Assembly: GCA_020631555.1 (NCBI GenBank)
Contig: JAHDGY010000011.1
Span: forward strand, 1-54,534
Direction of reading: 5' to 3'
Origin: Flavobacteriales bacterium
GTDB taxonomy: Bacteria; Bacteroidota; Bacteroidia; Flavobacteriales_D; Parvicellaceae
DNA: 54,534 nucleotides
Made by a program: the position numbers and the translations under genes. The notes beneath the pieces were generated by a model. That model was not told the origin of the DNA. It saw only the letters and a program-made list of their open reading frames with translations, and searched no databases. Numbering within the stretch: the stretch's first letter is position 1; every line of letters begins with the position of its first letter. Of this stretch, positions 34,699 through 43,594 are shown piece by piece.

Positions 34699-36642
34699 AT
34701 GAAGCTATCGATTGTTATCGTCAACTACAATGTTAAGCACTTTCTTGAACAGTGCTTGAACTCCGTTCAAAGAGCTACAATTCATCTAGACTCTGAAGTA
34801 ATTGTAGTGGATAATAATTCGGTAGATGGGTCTGTCCAAATGGTGAGATCCAAATTCCCTGATGTCAAACTTATCGCAAACAAAGAAAACACTGGCTTTT
34901 CCAAAGCAAACAACCAGGCAATCAGAGACTCGTTTGGAGAATATGTTTTACTTCTCAACCCAGATACGGTTGTGGAAGAAGATACCTTGGAAAAAGTCGT
35001 GCAATTCATGGACGATCATCCCGACGCTGGCGGACTAGGGGTCAAAATGTTTGATGGTAAAGGAAAGTTTTTGCCTGAAAGTAAAAGAGGCCTCCCAACT
35101 CCGCACGTGGCCTTTCATAAAATTTTCGGAATTTCTGCATTATTACCAAAAAGCAAACGATTTGGAAAATACCACCTGAGCTATTTAGATCGTGATAAAA
35201 ACCACGAAATTGACATTCTCTCTGGCGCATTTATGCTTATGAGAAAATCTGTTTTGAACCAAGTTGGTCTTTTGGACGAGAGCTTTTTTATGTACGGCGA
35301 AGACATTGACCTCTCCTATCGCATTCAGAAAGCAGGATACAAAAACTACTATTTTGCCGGCACACAAATAATTCATTATAAAGGTGAAAGCACTAAAAAG
35401 GGAAGCGTGAATTACGTTTTCATTTTTTACAACGCCATGTTGATTTTTGCTAAAAAACACTTTTCGGCAAAAAATGCCAGAACCTTTGGATTTCTTATAA
35501 AATTGGCAATTTACATTCGGGCAGGTGCAGCAATATTCAACCGAGCAATAAAAACTTTTCTGGTACCAATTTCAGACCTGACACTTACCATTTTATTATT
35601 ATTTGTACTTCGCCATTACTATCAAGAGGCTAGTCATATTAACCTCGACCCCAATCTGGTCCAAACAGCCTTACCATTATATGCTATTACCTGGTTAATT
35701 GTAAACTATTTAATTGGCGTATACGACAAACCATTTAAGGTATTGGAACTGGCAAAAGGAACACTATGCGGCCTATTGGCTACGCTCACTATCTATTCCA
35801 TTTTACCAGACACTTTCAGATTTTCTCGAGCAATCGTACTTCTGGGCCCAGCATTTTCTTTCATCAGTGTTTTGTGTGTACGCGTTATTTGCCAGACTAT
35901 TGGCATAAGCACTTTTGCAATTGTGCAGCAGAAGAATAAAAAATTTGCCATTGTAGGTGGAATTAAAGAAGCCAAGAGAGTCGAAAATATACTCAGACAA
36001 ATTAACCATGCGATTGATGAAGTCTGTTTTATAGCTCCCGACGAAAAAGCCGAACCAAATTTTCACTCGGCTTCATTCAGCCAATTATCCGAATTTATTC
36101 GAATTCGGAAAGTCGATGAGGTTGTATTCTGCGCTCGGGACAAATCTGCCAGAGACATAATCTCATTCATGTCTCAAAACGATTATCCACAAGTAGATTA
36201 TAAGATTGCTCAACCAGAAAGTGCTCACTTAATCGGGAGCAAGTCAATAGAAGGAACGAATGATCTTTATGTTCAAGATATTAACTCGGTATCCAAACCT
36301 AAAAACAAACGAAACAAACGTCTCTTGGACATTTTCTCTTCACTTGTAATGATCAGTGTTTCGCCTATTATAATTTGGCTTATCCCTAAAAAATGGAACT
36401 TCTTTCAGAACCTCATTAAAGTTTTAGCAGGTCAAAAAACTTGGGTTGGCTATTCCATCAAAAACAACCAATTACCCCGACTTAAACCCTCTGTTATAAG
36501 CAATTCTACAGGACTAACGAACAAGGCTTCATCGTCGTTAATTAATAAATTGGATCTATTATATGCCAGGAATTATTCCATTTCGCAAGATCTTAGGGTT
36601 CTGTTCAACAACGTCAAATCTTTGGGGAATACCAACACGTAA
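34699..36642 (+). CDS. Family 2 glycosyltransferase fused to a WcaJ-like membrane region
   Basis: 647 residues. A GT2 domain (1-250) has VIVVDNNSVDGSV, LLLNPDTVV (85-92), GAFMLMRKSVL and FFMYGEDIDLSYRIQ (197-210), the rhamnosyltransferase-like subgroup. Four or five hydrophobic segments follow (about 288-400), with RFSRAIVLLG as in WcaJ-type proteins, then a Rossmann-like segment (412-520, KFAIVGGIKEAKRVENILRQ). KRLLDIFSSLVMISVSPIII (540-559) resembles the start of a phosphoglycosyltransferase core, but the catalytic part is truncated or lost. It may be a membrane-tethered transferase. A 6-bp gap links it to recR. Confidence 0.78.
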   Translation: MKLSIVIVNYNVKHFLEQCLNSVQRATIHLDSEVIVVDNNSVDGSVQMVRSKFPDVKLIANKENTGFSKANNQAIRDSFGEYVLLLNPDTVVEEDTLEKVVQFMDDHPDAGGLGVKMFDGKGKFLPESKRGLPTPHVAFHKIFGISALLPKSKRFGKYHLSYLDRDKNHEIDILSGAFMLMRKSVLNQVGLLDESFFMYGEDIDLSYRIQKAGYKNYYFAGTQIIHYKGESTKKGSVNYVFIFYNAMLIFAKKHFSAKNARTFGFLIKLAIYIRAGAAIFNRAIKTFLVPISDLTLTILLLFVLRHYYQEASHINLDPNLVQTALPLYAITWLIVNYLIGVYDKPFKVLELAKGTLCGLLATLTIYSILPDTFRFSRAIVLLGPAFSFISVLCVRVICQTIGISTFAIVQQKNKKFAIVGGIKEAKRVENILRQINHAIDEVCFIAPDEKAEPNFHSASFSQLSEFIRIRKVDEVVFCARDKSARDIISFMSQNDYPQVDYKIAQPESAHLIGSKSIEGTNDLYVQDINSVSKPKNKRNKRLLDIFSSLVMISVSPIIIWLIPKKWNFFQNLIKVLAGQKTWVGYSIKNNQLPRLKPSVISNSTGLTNKASSSLINKLDLLYARNYSISQDLRVLFNNVKSLGNTNT

Positions 36643-36979
36643 TTAAGATTTGTTTTTATCCTTTTGGCAAGCCAAACAACCCCTTAAAAATACGAACATT
36701 ATCCCCCGGACCTATCAACAACAGGCGGTGAATTGGGAGACTTTATATGCCTTGTGGATAACGATAATTAAACTATTTTTGTTCCGAATAATTTAACGAA
36801 AAAGCAAGTTAGGCGAAACCAAAACCCGGTCGTAAAAAGGGTTTAGACACATTCCAATCGATCCAAAATATCCGTTAGAGTGTGTGGAATAAATCAAAAA
36901 TCAACTCCGGAAATGATATCTGTACATCGAAATTGTTGATTTAGCGCTTATTTGTTTTTGGAAGACTTTTAAATATAAA
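36643..36979. other. Intergenic region upstream of the E2 gene
   Basis: 337 bp without a gene. It holds the promoter at 36752-36781, a single DnaA-box-like site (36752-36761) that overlaps it, and a tight 14-bp palindrome (36663-36676). Nothing else is recognisable. Confidence 0.5.
36752..36781 (+). promoter_or_regulatory. Promoter of the E2/PorE-like gene run
   Basis: TTG (36752-36754), 19 bp, then TATTTTTG (36774-36781) is a full match to the Bacteroidota pair TTG-N19-TAnnTTTG. The leader to the ATG at 36980 would be about 190 nt, which leaves room for regulation, but no known riboswitch was recognised. Confidence 0.55.
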
Positions 36980-38311
36980 ATGGCTGACATAGAAGTATTG
37001 CTTCCGAAAATGGGAGAAAGTGTGGTGGAAGGCACGATAACTGAATGGCTTGTTGAAGAGGGAAGCAAGGTAGAAGAAGATGACTTTATTGTCAACATTG
37101 CCACGGACAAAGTGGACAATGAAGTTCCATCCCCAGCGTCGGGAACTATCAAAATAGTAAGACAAAAAGATGAAACCGTTCAGGTTGGAGAAGTAATAGC
37201 ATTGATTTCAACAGATGTTGAAGGTGTGGTTGAGTCGGCGCCTAAAAACGCGCCTGCAGAAAGTGTTGGTCATCAAGTGGTGGATACAACTCCTGCCCCT
37301 ATCGAAAATGGAAATATCTCCGCTGTTGGAAACATCACCTCTACCTCTGACAGGTTTTATTCTCCTCTAGTCAAGAATATTGCGCACAAGGAAGGAATTG
37401 AAGTTGCTGAACTTGATCAAATACCTGGCTCAGGTAAAAATGGTAGGGTGACAAAAAAAGATATTTTGGCTTATCTAGCCAATAGACAAGATCGAGCTGT
37501 GACAACAACCAAAACGGCATCCAATACTGCGGTTCAGCCGCCAAAGGCTGCGCAGAAACCGACTACGAAACCAGTTAAAGCTCCGTCTGCTGCGGTGGAT
37601 GGTAATACTGAAATAATTGAAATGGACCGCATGCGAAAGCTAATCGCCGATCACATGGTGAAGTCCGTTCAGGTTGCTCCTCACGTAACTTCTTTCGTAG
37701 AGGCTGATGTTACTAATATGGTACTCTGGAGAGAAAGAATTAAAAAACAATTCCAAGATCGAGAAGGAGAAAAAATCACATTTACCCCAATTTTGCTTGA
37801 AGCTGTGGTAAAAGCCCTCAAAGACTTCCCTCTTGTTAATTCTTCTATCGACGGAGATCGAATTCTGGTCAAAAAGGATATTAACGTTGGAATGGCAACA
37901 GCTCTGCCATCAGGCAACTTGATTGTTCCCGTTATCAAAAATGCTGATCAGTACAATTTAACTGGACTAGTCAAGCAAGTAAATTCACTAGCATTAAAAG
38001 CTAGGAATAATACTTTATCACCAGAAGATATACAGGGAGGCACTTACACCATCTCCAATGTAGGCACATTTGGAAACGTAATGGGAACTCCAATTATCAA
38101 TCAACCTCAAAGCGCTATTTTAGCTTTAGGAGCGATTAGGAAAAAGCCTGCAGTTATCGAAACCGAGTATGGTGATACAATAGGAATCAGACACATGATG
38201 TTCATGTCCCATTCTTACGACCACAGAAATATTGATGGCGCCCTTGGAGGAAGTTTTGTTAAGCGTGTTGCAGACTATTTAGAACAATTTGACTTAAATC
38301 GAGAATTATAG
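36980..38311 (+). CDS. 2-oxoacid dehydrogenase E2 (dihydrolipoamide acyltransferase)
   Basis: 443 residues. One lipoyl domain (1-80) has Lys44 in IATDKVDNE as the lipoate site. A peripheral subunit-binding domain (127-166, YSPLVKNIAHKEGIEVAELD) follows a linker. The catalytic domain (208-443) ends with HSYDHRNIDGALGG, where His415 and Asp419 are the HxxxDG catalytic pair. The sequence SGNLIVPVIKNADQYNLTGL and GGTYTISNVGTFGN fit the branched-chain enzyme E2 (BkdB-like) better than pyruvate dehydrogenase. E1 and E3 genes are not adjacent. It is 9 bp before the first PorE-like gene. Confidence 0.92.
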   Translation: MADIEVLLPKMGESVVEGTITEWLVEEGSKVEEDDFIVNIATDKVDNEVPSPASGTIKIVRQKDETVQVGEVIALISTDVEGVVESAPKNAPAESVGHQVVDTTPAPIENGNISAVGNITSTSDRFYSPLVKNIAHKEGIEVAELDQIPGSGKNGRVTKKDILAYLANRQDRAVTTTKTASNTAVQPPKAAQKPTTKPVKAPSAAVDGNTEIIEMDRMRKLIADHMVKSVQVAPHVTSFVEADVTNMVLWRERIKKQFQDREGEKITFTPILLEAVVKALKDFPLVNSSIDGDRILVKKDINVGMATALPSGNLIVPVIKNADQYNLTGLVKQVNSLALKARNNTLSPEDIQGGTYTISNVGTFGNVMGTPIINQPQSAILALGAIRKKPAVIETEYGDTIGIRHMMFMSHSYDHRNIDGALGGSFVKRVADYLEQFDLNREL

Positions 38312-38320
38312 ATAAACCCT

Positions 38321-40699
38321 ATGAGTATATCTAAACACCTTTTAATATCCCTCTGCCTTATAATTATCGGAACTATTATTTCGGCTCAGGATCACGAGAA
38401 ATTGATGCAAACTCTAGCCACTGCATCTTTTGAGGAAAAGTTTGAAACCGCAAACCTGTTACTCGAAGATCATATGTATGAATATGCATTAGATGTTCTT
38501 AATAATTTGGTGGAAGAAAATCCTGATCATGCAAATATTAATTACAAGTTGGGATATTGCTATCTAATGTTAAAAAAAGACAGGCATAAGTCTATACCAT
38601 ATTTAGAAACGGCAGTTCAAAAGGTTAGTAGGAATTACGATCCATTTTCGTACAGAGAAGAAAATGCCCCCGTAGATGCACATTATCATTTGGGACAAGC
38701 GTATCATTTAGGTTATAAATTTGACCAAGCCATTGCCAGCTTTAAAACCTTTGCCGAACAAGCGCATAAAAGAAATAGACTAGTTAAGGGAGTTGACACA
38801 AGAATTCAAATGTGTGAAAACGCGTTGAGTTATTACAACGATCCCAAGAAGGTGGATTTAAAAAATGTAAGTGACAAAATAAACTCGAAAGCAGCGGATC
38901 ATAGCCCTGTGATTACAGTAGATGAGTCTGTTCTTTTCCTAACATCAAGAAGAATGAGAGCAGATAGTTCCAATTACGGAATTCATAATAAGGAGGATGG
39001 CGATTATTACGAAGACGTATACGCTGTTTACAAAAACAAAGATGGGTCTTGGAATCAACCAGAACTATTGAGTTTCAGCAAATCGTCAAGTCCACGTTCT
39101 AACGAGGCGACAATTGGAGTTTCAATGGACGGTCAATCCTTGTTCGTATATAAAGACATCGATGGCGGAGATATTTATGAAAGTAAAATGGATGGATTAG
39201 ATTACACCACTCCTCAGAAAATGGGAAGCGACATAAACAGTAAATACCGAGAAACGCATGCCACGATCTCTCCAGATGGAACTGCTCTTTATTTTGTTTC
39301 CGACCGTCCTGGTGGTTTGGGTGGACAAGACATATATAGATGCACCAAGTTGCCAAATGGAAAGTGGAGTTTGGCAACAAATGTTGGCGCACCAATAAAT
39401 ACCCCAGACGATGAAGAATCTCCATTTCTTCATCCAGATGGCGTTACTTTATTCTTCAGCTCCAATTCCTCCCAAAGTATGGGAGGCTACGACATATTCT
39501 TCTCGAAAAAAGACGACGATAACGGTTGGACTACCCCTATAAATATGGGGTACCCGTTAAATACAGTGGAGAACGACGTATTTTACGTGACAACGGCCGA
39601 CGGTAAAACTGGCTACTATTCTTCCGAACGAGACGATAGTCGAGGCAAATCGGATATTTATATGGTAATCTCTGATGAGTCTGTTACCAATACCATTGCA
39701 ATTTTGAAAGGTTACATAATTAGTGGGGATAGTTCAAAAATACCAGCCTCAACTACCGTTTGGGTGACCGACATTGATGAGGGAACAAATGCGCTTGATT
39801 TTTCACCTCGCTCGAGAGATGGCGCTTACGTTTTAAACCTTAAGCCTGGTCATACCTATGACCTAAATTACCAAGCGGAAGGATCTACCTTTTACCAAAC
39901 TACCATAAAAGTCCCGGAGAGCGCTGCATATAGCAAACTAAAAGATGTCTACATGCTAAATACGGTTAGTTTGTTAGACGAAGTGGTTAACAACGCTTCT
40001 GATGGCAAAGATTTGACTGAGTATTGGCAAATTGTAACAGACCAACCTGCCAAACTATATGCAGGATTTGGACAAGAAGCAATTTACGTTGATGGAAATG
40101 ATTCAGTTTTATTCAGGGAACAAGTTTCTGAAAAAGGCACGTTCAAATATCACAAGGAAGCATCAAAAGACGATCACAAAATTTATTTGGAAACAAACAG
40201 TAGTAGTGCCACCGAAAAAATTGACTTACAACCCTTTACAAAAGACAATGAGAAAACTTTAATTCCTGCACCCCATGTAGAATGGAAAAAAATACAACTC
40301 TCGGATGAGCTAGACGTTTCACTAACTAAACCATTAACATATATTAAATATTTTACGTACAACGCCATACCTAGTAGAGATGAAGCTGAATTCAGTGAAT
40401 TTGTTAAGCAAGTTGCCCAATACTGTATTAAAGGCAAAATTGTGAACATTAACATTGAAGGAAGTGCTTCGAAGGTTCCTACGGTTTCAAGAGGGAGCAA
40501 TGCAAAACTCGCAGGTTTCCGATCAAAACAAGCCAAAAAATTACTGTTGAAAAGGCTTAAAAAAGAAAATGTAAATCTTCAGTCCGTTAAAATAAAATCT
40601 ATAACTTCACTTGTACAAGGGCCATCTTATAGCTTTGATGCGACCAAGAATAAAAACATATATCGTAAGTATCAATATGTAAAAATAACTGCGAATTAA
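38321..40699 (+). CDS. PorE-like TPR/beta-propeller protein, degenerate OmpA-type C-terminus
   Basis: 792 residues. A signal peptide (1-22, IISAQ) is followed by TPR helices (about 30-165), PD40/WD40-like beta-propeller repeats (about 195-455; repeated ATISPDGTALYFVSDRPGGL, HPDGVTLFFSSNSSQSMGGY) and a carboxypeptidase-regulatory-like domain (about 465-560). The C-terminal 120 residues resemble an OmpA-like domain but lack the TD/R peptidoglycan residues (INIEGSASKVP replaces the usual GHTD). The domain order matches PorE of the type IX secretion machinery. It sits 9 bp after the E2 gene and 10 bp before its paralogue. Confidence 0.8.
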   Translation: MSISKHLLISLCLIIIGTIISAQDHEKLMQTLATASFEEKFETANLLLEDHMYEYALDVLNNLVEENPDHANINYKLGYCYLMLKKDRHKSIPYLETAVQKVSRNYDPFSYREENAPVDAHYHLGQAYHLGYKFDQAIASFKTFAEQAHKRNRLVKGVDTRIQMCENALSYYNDPKKVDLKNVSDKINSKAADHSPVITVDESVLFLTSRRMRADSSNYGIHNKEDGDYYEDVYAVYKNKDGSWNQPELLSFSKSSSPRSNEATIGVSMDGQSLFVYKDIDGGDIYESKMDGLDYTTPQKMGSDINSKYRETHATISPDGTALYFVSDRPGGLGGQDIYRCTKLPNGKWSLATNVGAPINTPDDEESPFLHPDGVTLFFSSNSSQSMGGYDIFFSKKDDDNGWTTPINMGYPLNTVENDVFYVTTADGKTGYYSSERDDSRGKSDIYMVISDESVTNTIAILKGYIISGDSSKIPASTTVWVTDIDEGTNALDFSPRSRDGAYVLNLKPGHTYDLNYQAEGSTFYQTTIKVPESAAYSKLKDVYMLNTVSLLDEVVNNASDGKDLTEYWQIVTDQPAKLYAGFGQEAIYVDGNDSVLFREQVSEKGTFKYHKEASKDDHKIYLETNSSSATEKIDLQPFTKDNEKTLIPAPHVEWKKIQLSDELDVSLTKPLTYIKYFTYNAIPSRDEAEFSEFVKQVAQYCIKGKIVNINIEGSASKVPTVSRGSNAKLAGFRSKQAKKLLLKRLKKENVNLQSVKIKSITSLVQGPSYSFDATKNKNIYRKYQYVKITAN

Positions 40700-40709
40700 A
40701 ATATAGGCA

Positions 40710-43388
40710 ATGCAAGCGAATTCCAGCCTAAAGATTTTCTCTGTCATCTCAATTTTGATCTTTAGCAATTATTCTGGTATAGCTCAAAACGAGTCTAAGA
40801 AGTTAAAAAACGCGAGAAAACAGCTTATTAAAAACAATTACGATGAAGCTAAAACGTTGTATGATGATCTCATAGATATGGACGCATCCAACGGCACCTA
40901 TCATTTCGAAGGTGGATTAGCTTACTTTAACTCTGGTGTTGAAGTTGAAAAAAGTGTATCATACTTCGAAAATGCACTAGATTTAATAGGCACTGACACA
41001 ATTGCTGAAGAAATATTGTATTTGGCAAAGTCCTATCATTATGTAGGTGAATATGACAAAGCTATTCAGCATTATGAATCGTTTGAGAATTTTATTGAAC
41101 GTGATAAAACTTCTGGACAACTTATAGCCAAAGACGTTAGCAGACAAATACAAATGTGCAAGACTGCTAAGAAATACCGTGATTCAAAAAGTAAGGAGGT
41201 TACCGTAACCAATATGGGAAGCGGAGTTAACACCACGTTTCACGAATATGCTCCGCTTGTTAACAAGCAACAGCAAACATTGTTGTTTACAGCAAGAAGA
41301 GGTAAAGAACCTTCTGACGACAATGATCTTGGATTTGAAGACATTTATATTGCGTTAAAAGAAGGCGAAGCGTGGGGAGCTTCGATGAATGCTAATGACC
41401 ATAAAAGCTATTTTAGTCACAAAATTAATTCAAAATACCACGATGCTACTGTTGGATTTTCTCCAGATGAAAATTCACTTTACACGTACCGCGAAAATAC
41501 AATATGGATTTCATCTAAAAAGCGAGGGAAATTTGGTAGGCCAAAAAAACTTACAAAAAACATAAACAACGGAACTCATGTTACGAGTGTTTATGTTTCA
41601 CCTGACAAACAAACCATCTACTTTTCCAGTAACAAAGAGAATGGATTTGGTGGACGTGATCTGTACAAAGCCAAAGCAGCTGCAGATGGGTCTTGGGGAG
41701 TAGCTACCAATTTAGGAGGTTATATCAACACTGCTTTCGACGAAGACGCTCCTTTTGTAACAGAGAATGGCAATACATTATTCTTCTCTTCATCGGGTCA
41801 CAACACCATGGGAGATTTTGACATTTTTAAGTGTACAATGAAAGATAATGGTGAGTGGTCCGCTCCTGAAAATTTAGGTCTACCTATTAACTCACCTGGA
41901 AAAGATATTTACTACCAACAAGACTCCGCCGGAGAAATGGCTTTCTTTTCTTCAAATCGAGCCAATGGCTATGGACGAATGGACTTATATAGTGCGGAAC
42001 TAATGTGTCGGAACATTCCGAATACGGAAATTCGAGGTGTAATTTATGCTGGAGCAAATAAACAACCTGTAGATGCAATAATAACCGTATTCGATTCTAA
42101 TACCGATCAAGAAGTGGGTAGCTTCAGGTCTAATCCGTCAACAGGTAAGTTTTTGTTGATCTTGCCTCCTGAGAACAATTACAAGAGTATTATTAAAACT
42201 GGTAATCAAACGTACGAGAAAGAATTTTCATTGCCTAGACAATGTGAGTACTTCCAAATGTATCAGGAAATTGCAATCACGGAAATACGTAATACTGACA
42301 ACCAACTTGTTGGAGAAGAACTAGCTTTCTACTTTGCACCATTTGACGTAAAATATGAGGTTGAAAAGTATTACGGATTAGATGATTTAGAGACTATTAC
42401 GTCCAAAAACGCCAAGGAATATAACGCTAGCAATTCGATGAATATCGGTTCAAAACTGTTGCATAATAATTCAATACCTGCAAAAGAGGTTAAGACTTCG
42501 TTAGTTAATTCTAAAAACGAAATTGTTGCAACTACAACCACTGGACTTGATGGCTCTTTCTTGTTTGCCAATATGCCTAAAGACAACTATTCAATTCTAT
42601 TTGACGAACAGGACATACAGAATAGCTACTTCGATAATAATTCATCATACAATAAAAGCGTTGTTGTCAATGGTGATCTAAATCTTACAGGAGTTGATTC
42701 TGAAAACCTAAATGTCTATTTAGTAAATCAGGACAATTCAATTGTCAACTCCACTAAAGCCAGCGATTCTGGAATTTTTGCCCTTGACAATGTGCCTAAT
42801 ATCAACGTTGATAATTCGAAGACTTTTAACCACAACATACTGACTGTTGACCCAGATGAAGCCTATTCAGCATTTATAAAAAGTCTGGATAAAGAAAAAG
42901 GCTCTGTAGTTGTTCAGAAGGAGTATGACAATCGAGACATCGACCCATCGACTGAAAATACTACTTCAAGTTCAGCCGAAGAAGAAGGACCAGCTCCATT
43001 TATGGATAAACTAAAACGAATCGTATTTGACTTCAATCAGACAATAATAGCTAACGATAGCAAAGTTATTTTGGATAAAATCTCTGAATATATGAAGCAA
43101 AACCAAGAAGTTGAACTGACAATTGAAGGGCACACTGATTGTATAGGAACAGATAACTACAATTTAATTTTATCCGAAAAAAGAGCTAATGCGGCTTTCA
43201 ACTATCTTAAAAATAAAGGTGTAGAAGACAGAAGAATGAATATGAAATGGTTTGGGGAATCCAAACCAGAGCTCCCTAACTTCAGTCCTTCCGGTGAAGA
43301 CTTGCCAACTAACAGACATAAAAACAGAAGAGTTAACTTTAGAGTTGTAAGTCCATCTTCTGCCCAACTCATGCTTTCGTTGCATTAA
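40710..43388 (+). CDS. PorE-like TPR/beta-propeller/OmpA protein
   Basis: 892 residues. A signal peptide (1-25) is followed by TPR helices (about 30-150), PD40 repeats (about 175-430; VYVSPDKQTIYFSSNKENGF, VTENGNTLFFSSSGHNTMGD) and carboxypeptidase-regulatory-like segments (about 440-700). It ends in an intact OmpA_C domain (about 765-885) with TIEGHTDCIGTDNYNLILSE and NRRVNFRVV, the peptidoglycan-binding Asp and Arg. It is the intact paralogue of the preceding gene and should anchor to peptidoglycan at the outer membrane. Both are candidates for T9SS-associated PorE roles, though other OmpA-type functions are possible. Confidence 0.82.
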   Translation: MQANSSLKIFSVISILIFSNYSGIAQNESKKLKNARKQLIKNNYDEAKTLYDDLIDMDASNGTYHFEGGLAYFNSGVEVEKSVSYFENALDLIGTDTIAEEILYLAKSYHYVGEYDKAIQHYESFENFIERDKTSGQLIAKDVSRQIQMCKTAKKYRDSKSKEVTVTNMGSGVNTTFHEYAPLVNKQQQTLLFTARRGKEPSDDNDLGFEDIYIALKEGEAWGASMNANDHKSYFSHKINSKYHDATVGFSPDENSLYTYRENTIWISSKKRGKFGRPKKLTKNINNGTHVTSVYVSPDKQTIYFSSNKENGFGGRDLYKAKAAADGSWGVATNLGGYINTAFDEDAPFVTENGNTLFFSSSGHNTMGDFDIFKCTMKDNGEWSAPENLGLPINSPGKDIYYQQDSAGEMAFFSSNRANGYGRMDLYSAELMCRNIPNTEIRGVIYAGANKQPVDAIITVFDSNTDQEVGSFRSNPSTGKFLLILPPENNYKSIIKTGNQTYEKEFSLPRQCEYFQMYQEIAITEIRNTDNQLVGEELAFYFAPFDVKYEVEKYYGLDDLETITSKNAKEYNASNSMNIGSKLLHNNSIPAKEVKTSLVNSKNEIVATTTTGLDGSFLFANMPKDNYSILFDEQDIQNSYFDNNSSYNKSVVVNGDLNLTGVDSENLNVYLVNQDNSIVNSTKASDSGIFALDNVPNINVDNSKTFNHNILTVDPDEAYSAFIKSLDKEKGSVVVQKEYDNRDIDPSTENTTSSSAEEEGPAPFMDKLKRIVFDFNQTIIANDSKVILDKISEYMKQNQEVELTIEGHTDCIGTDNYNLILSEKRANAAFNYLKNKGVEDRRMNMKWFGESKPELPNFSPSGEDLPTNRHKNRRVNFRVVSPSSAQLMLSLH

Positions 43389-43594
43389 GTTGTAGTCAAA
43401 ATATTATAATCCATAAAATATTAACCCAATAAACAGCTACCGTTAAATAATTTATAACGCACAAACATCGACCATCAACCCTTATTATAAAGGCATTACA
43501 AAATAGAAGCAGAATTGAAGAATTCCCTAAAAAACCCTATAAACTCATTTATTTTTAGTTTTATAAGCGAAATAATTAGCATTAAAACTTTCTT

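Noticed and set aside
36752-36761. Replication origin suggested by a DnaA box
   Set aside because: A single box without an AT-rich unwinding region or dnaA/dnaN neighbours is not evidence of an origin.
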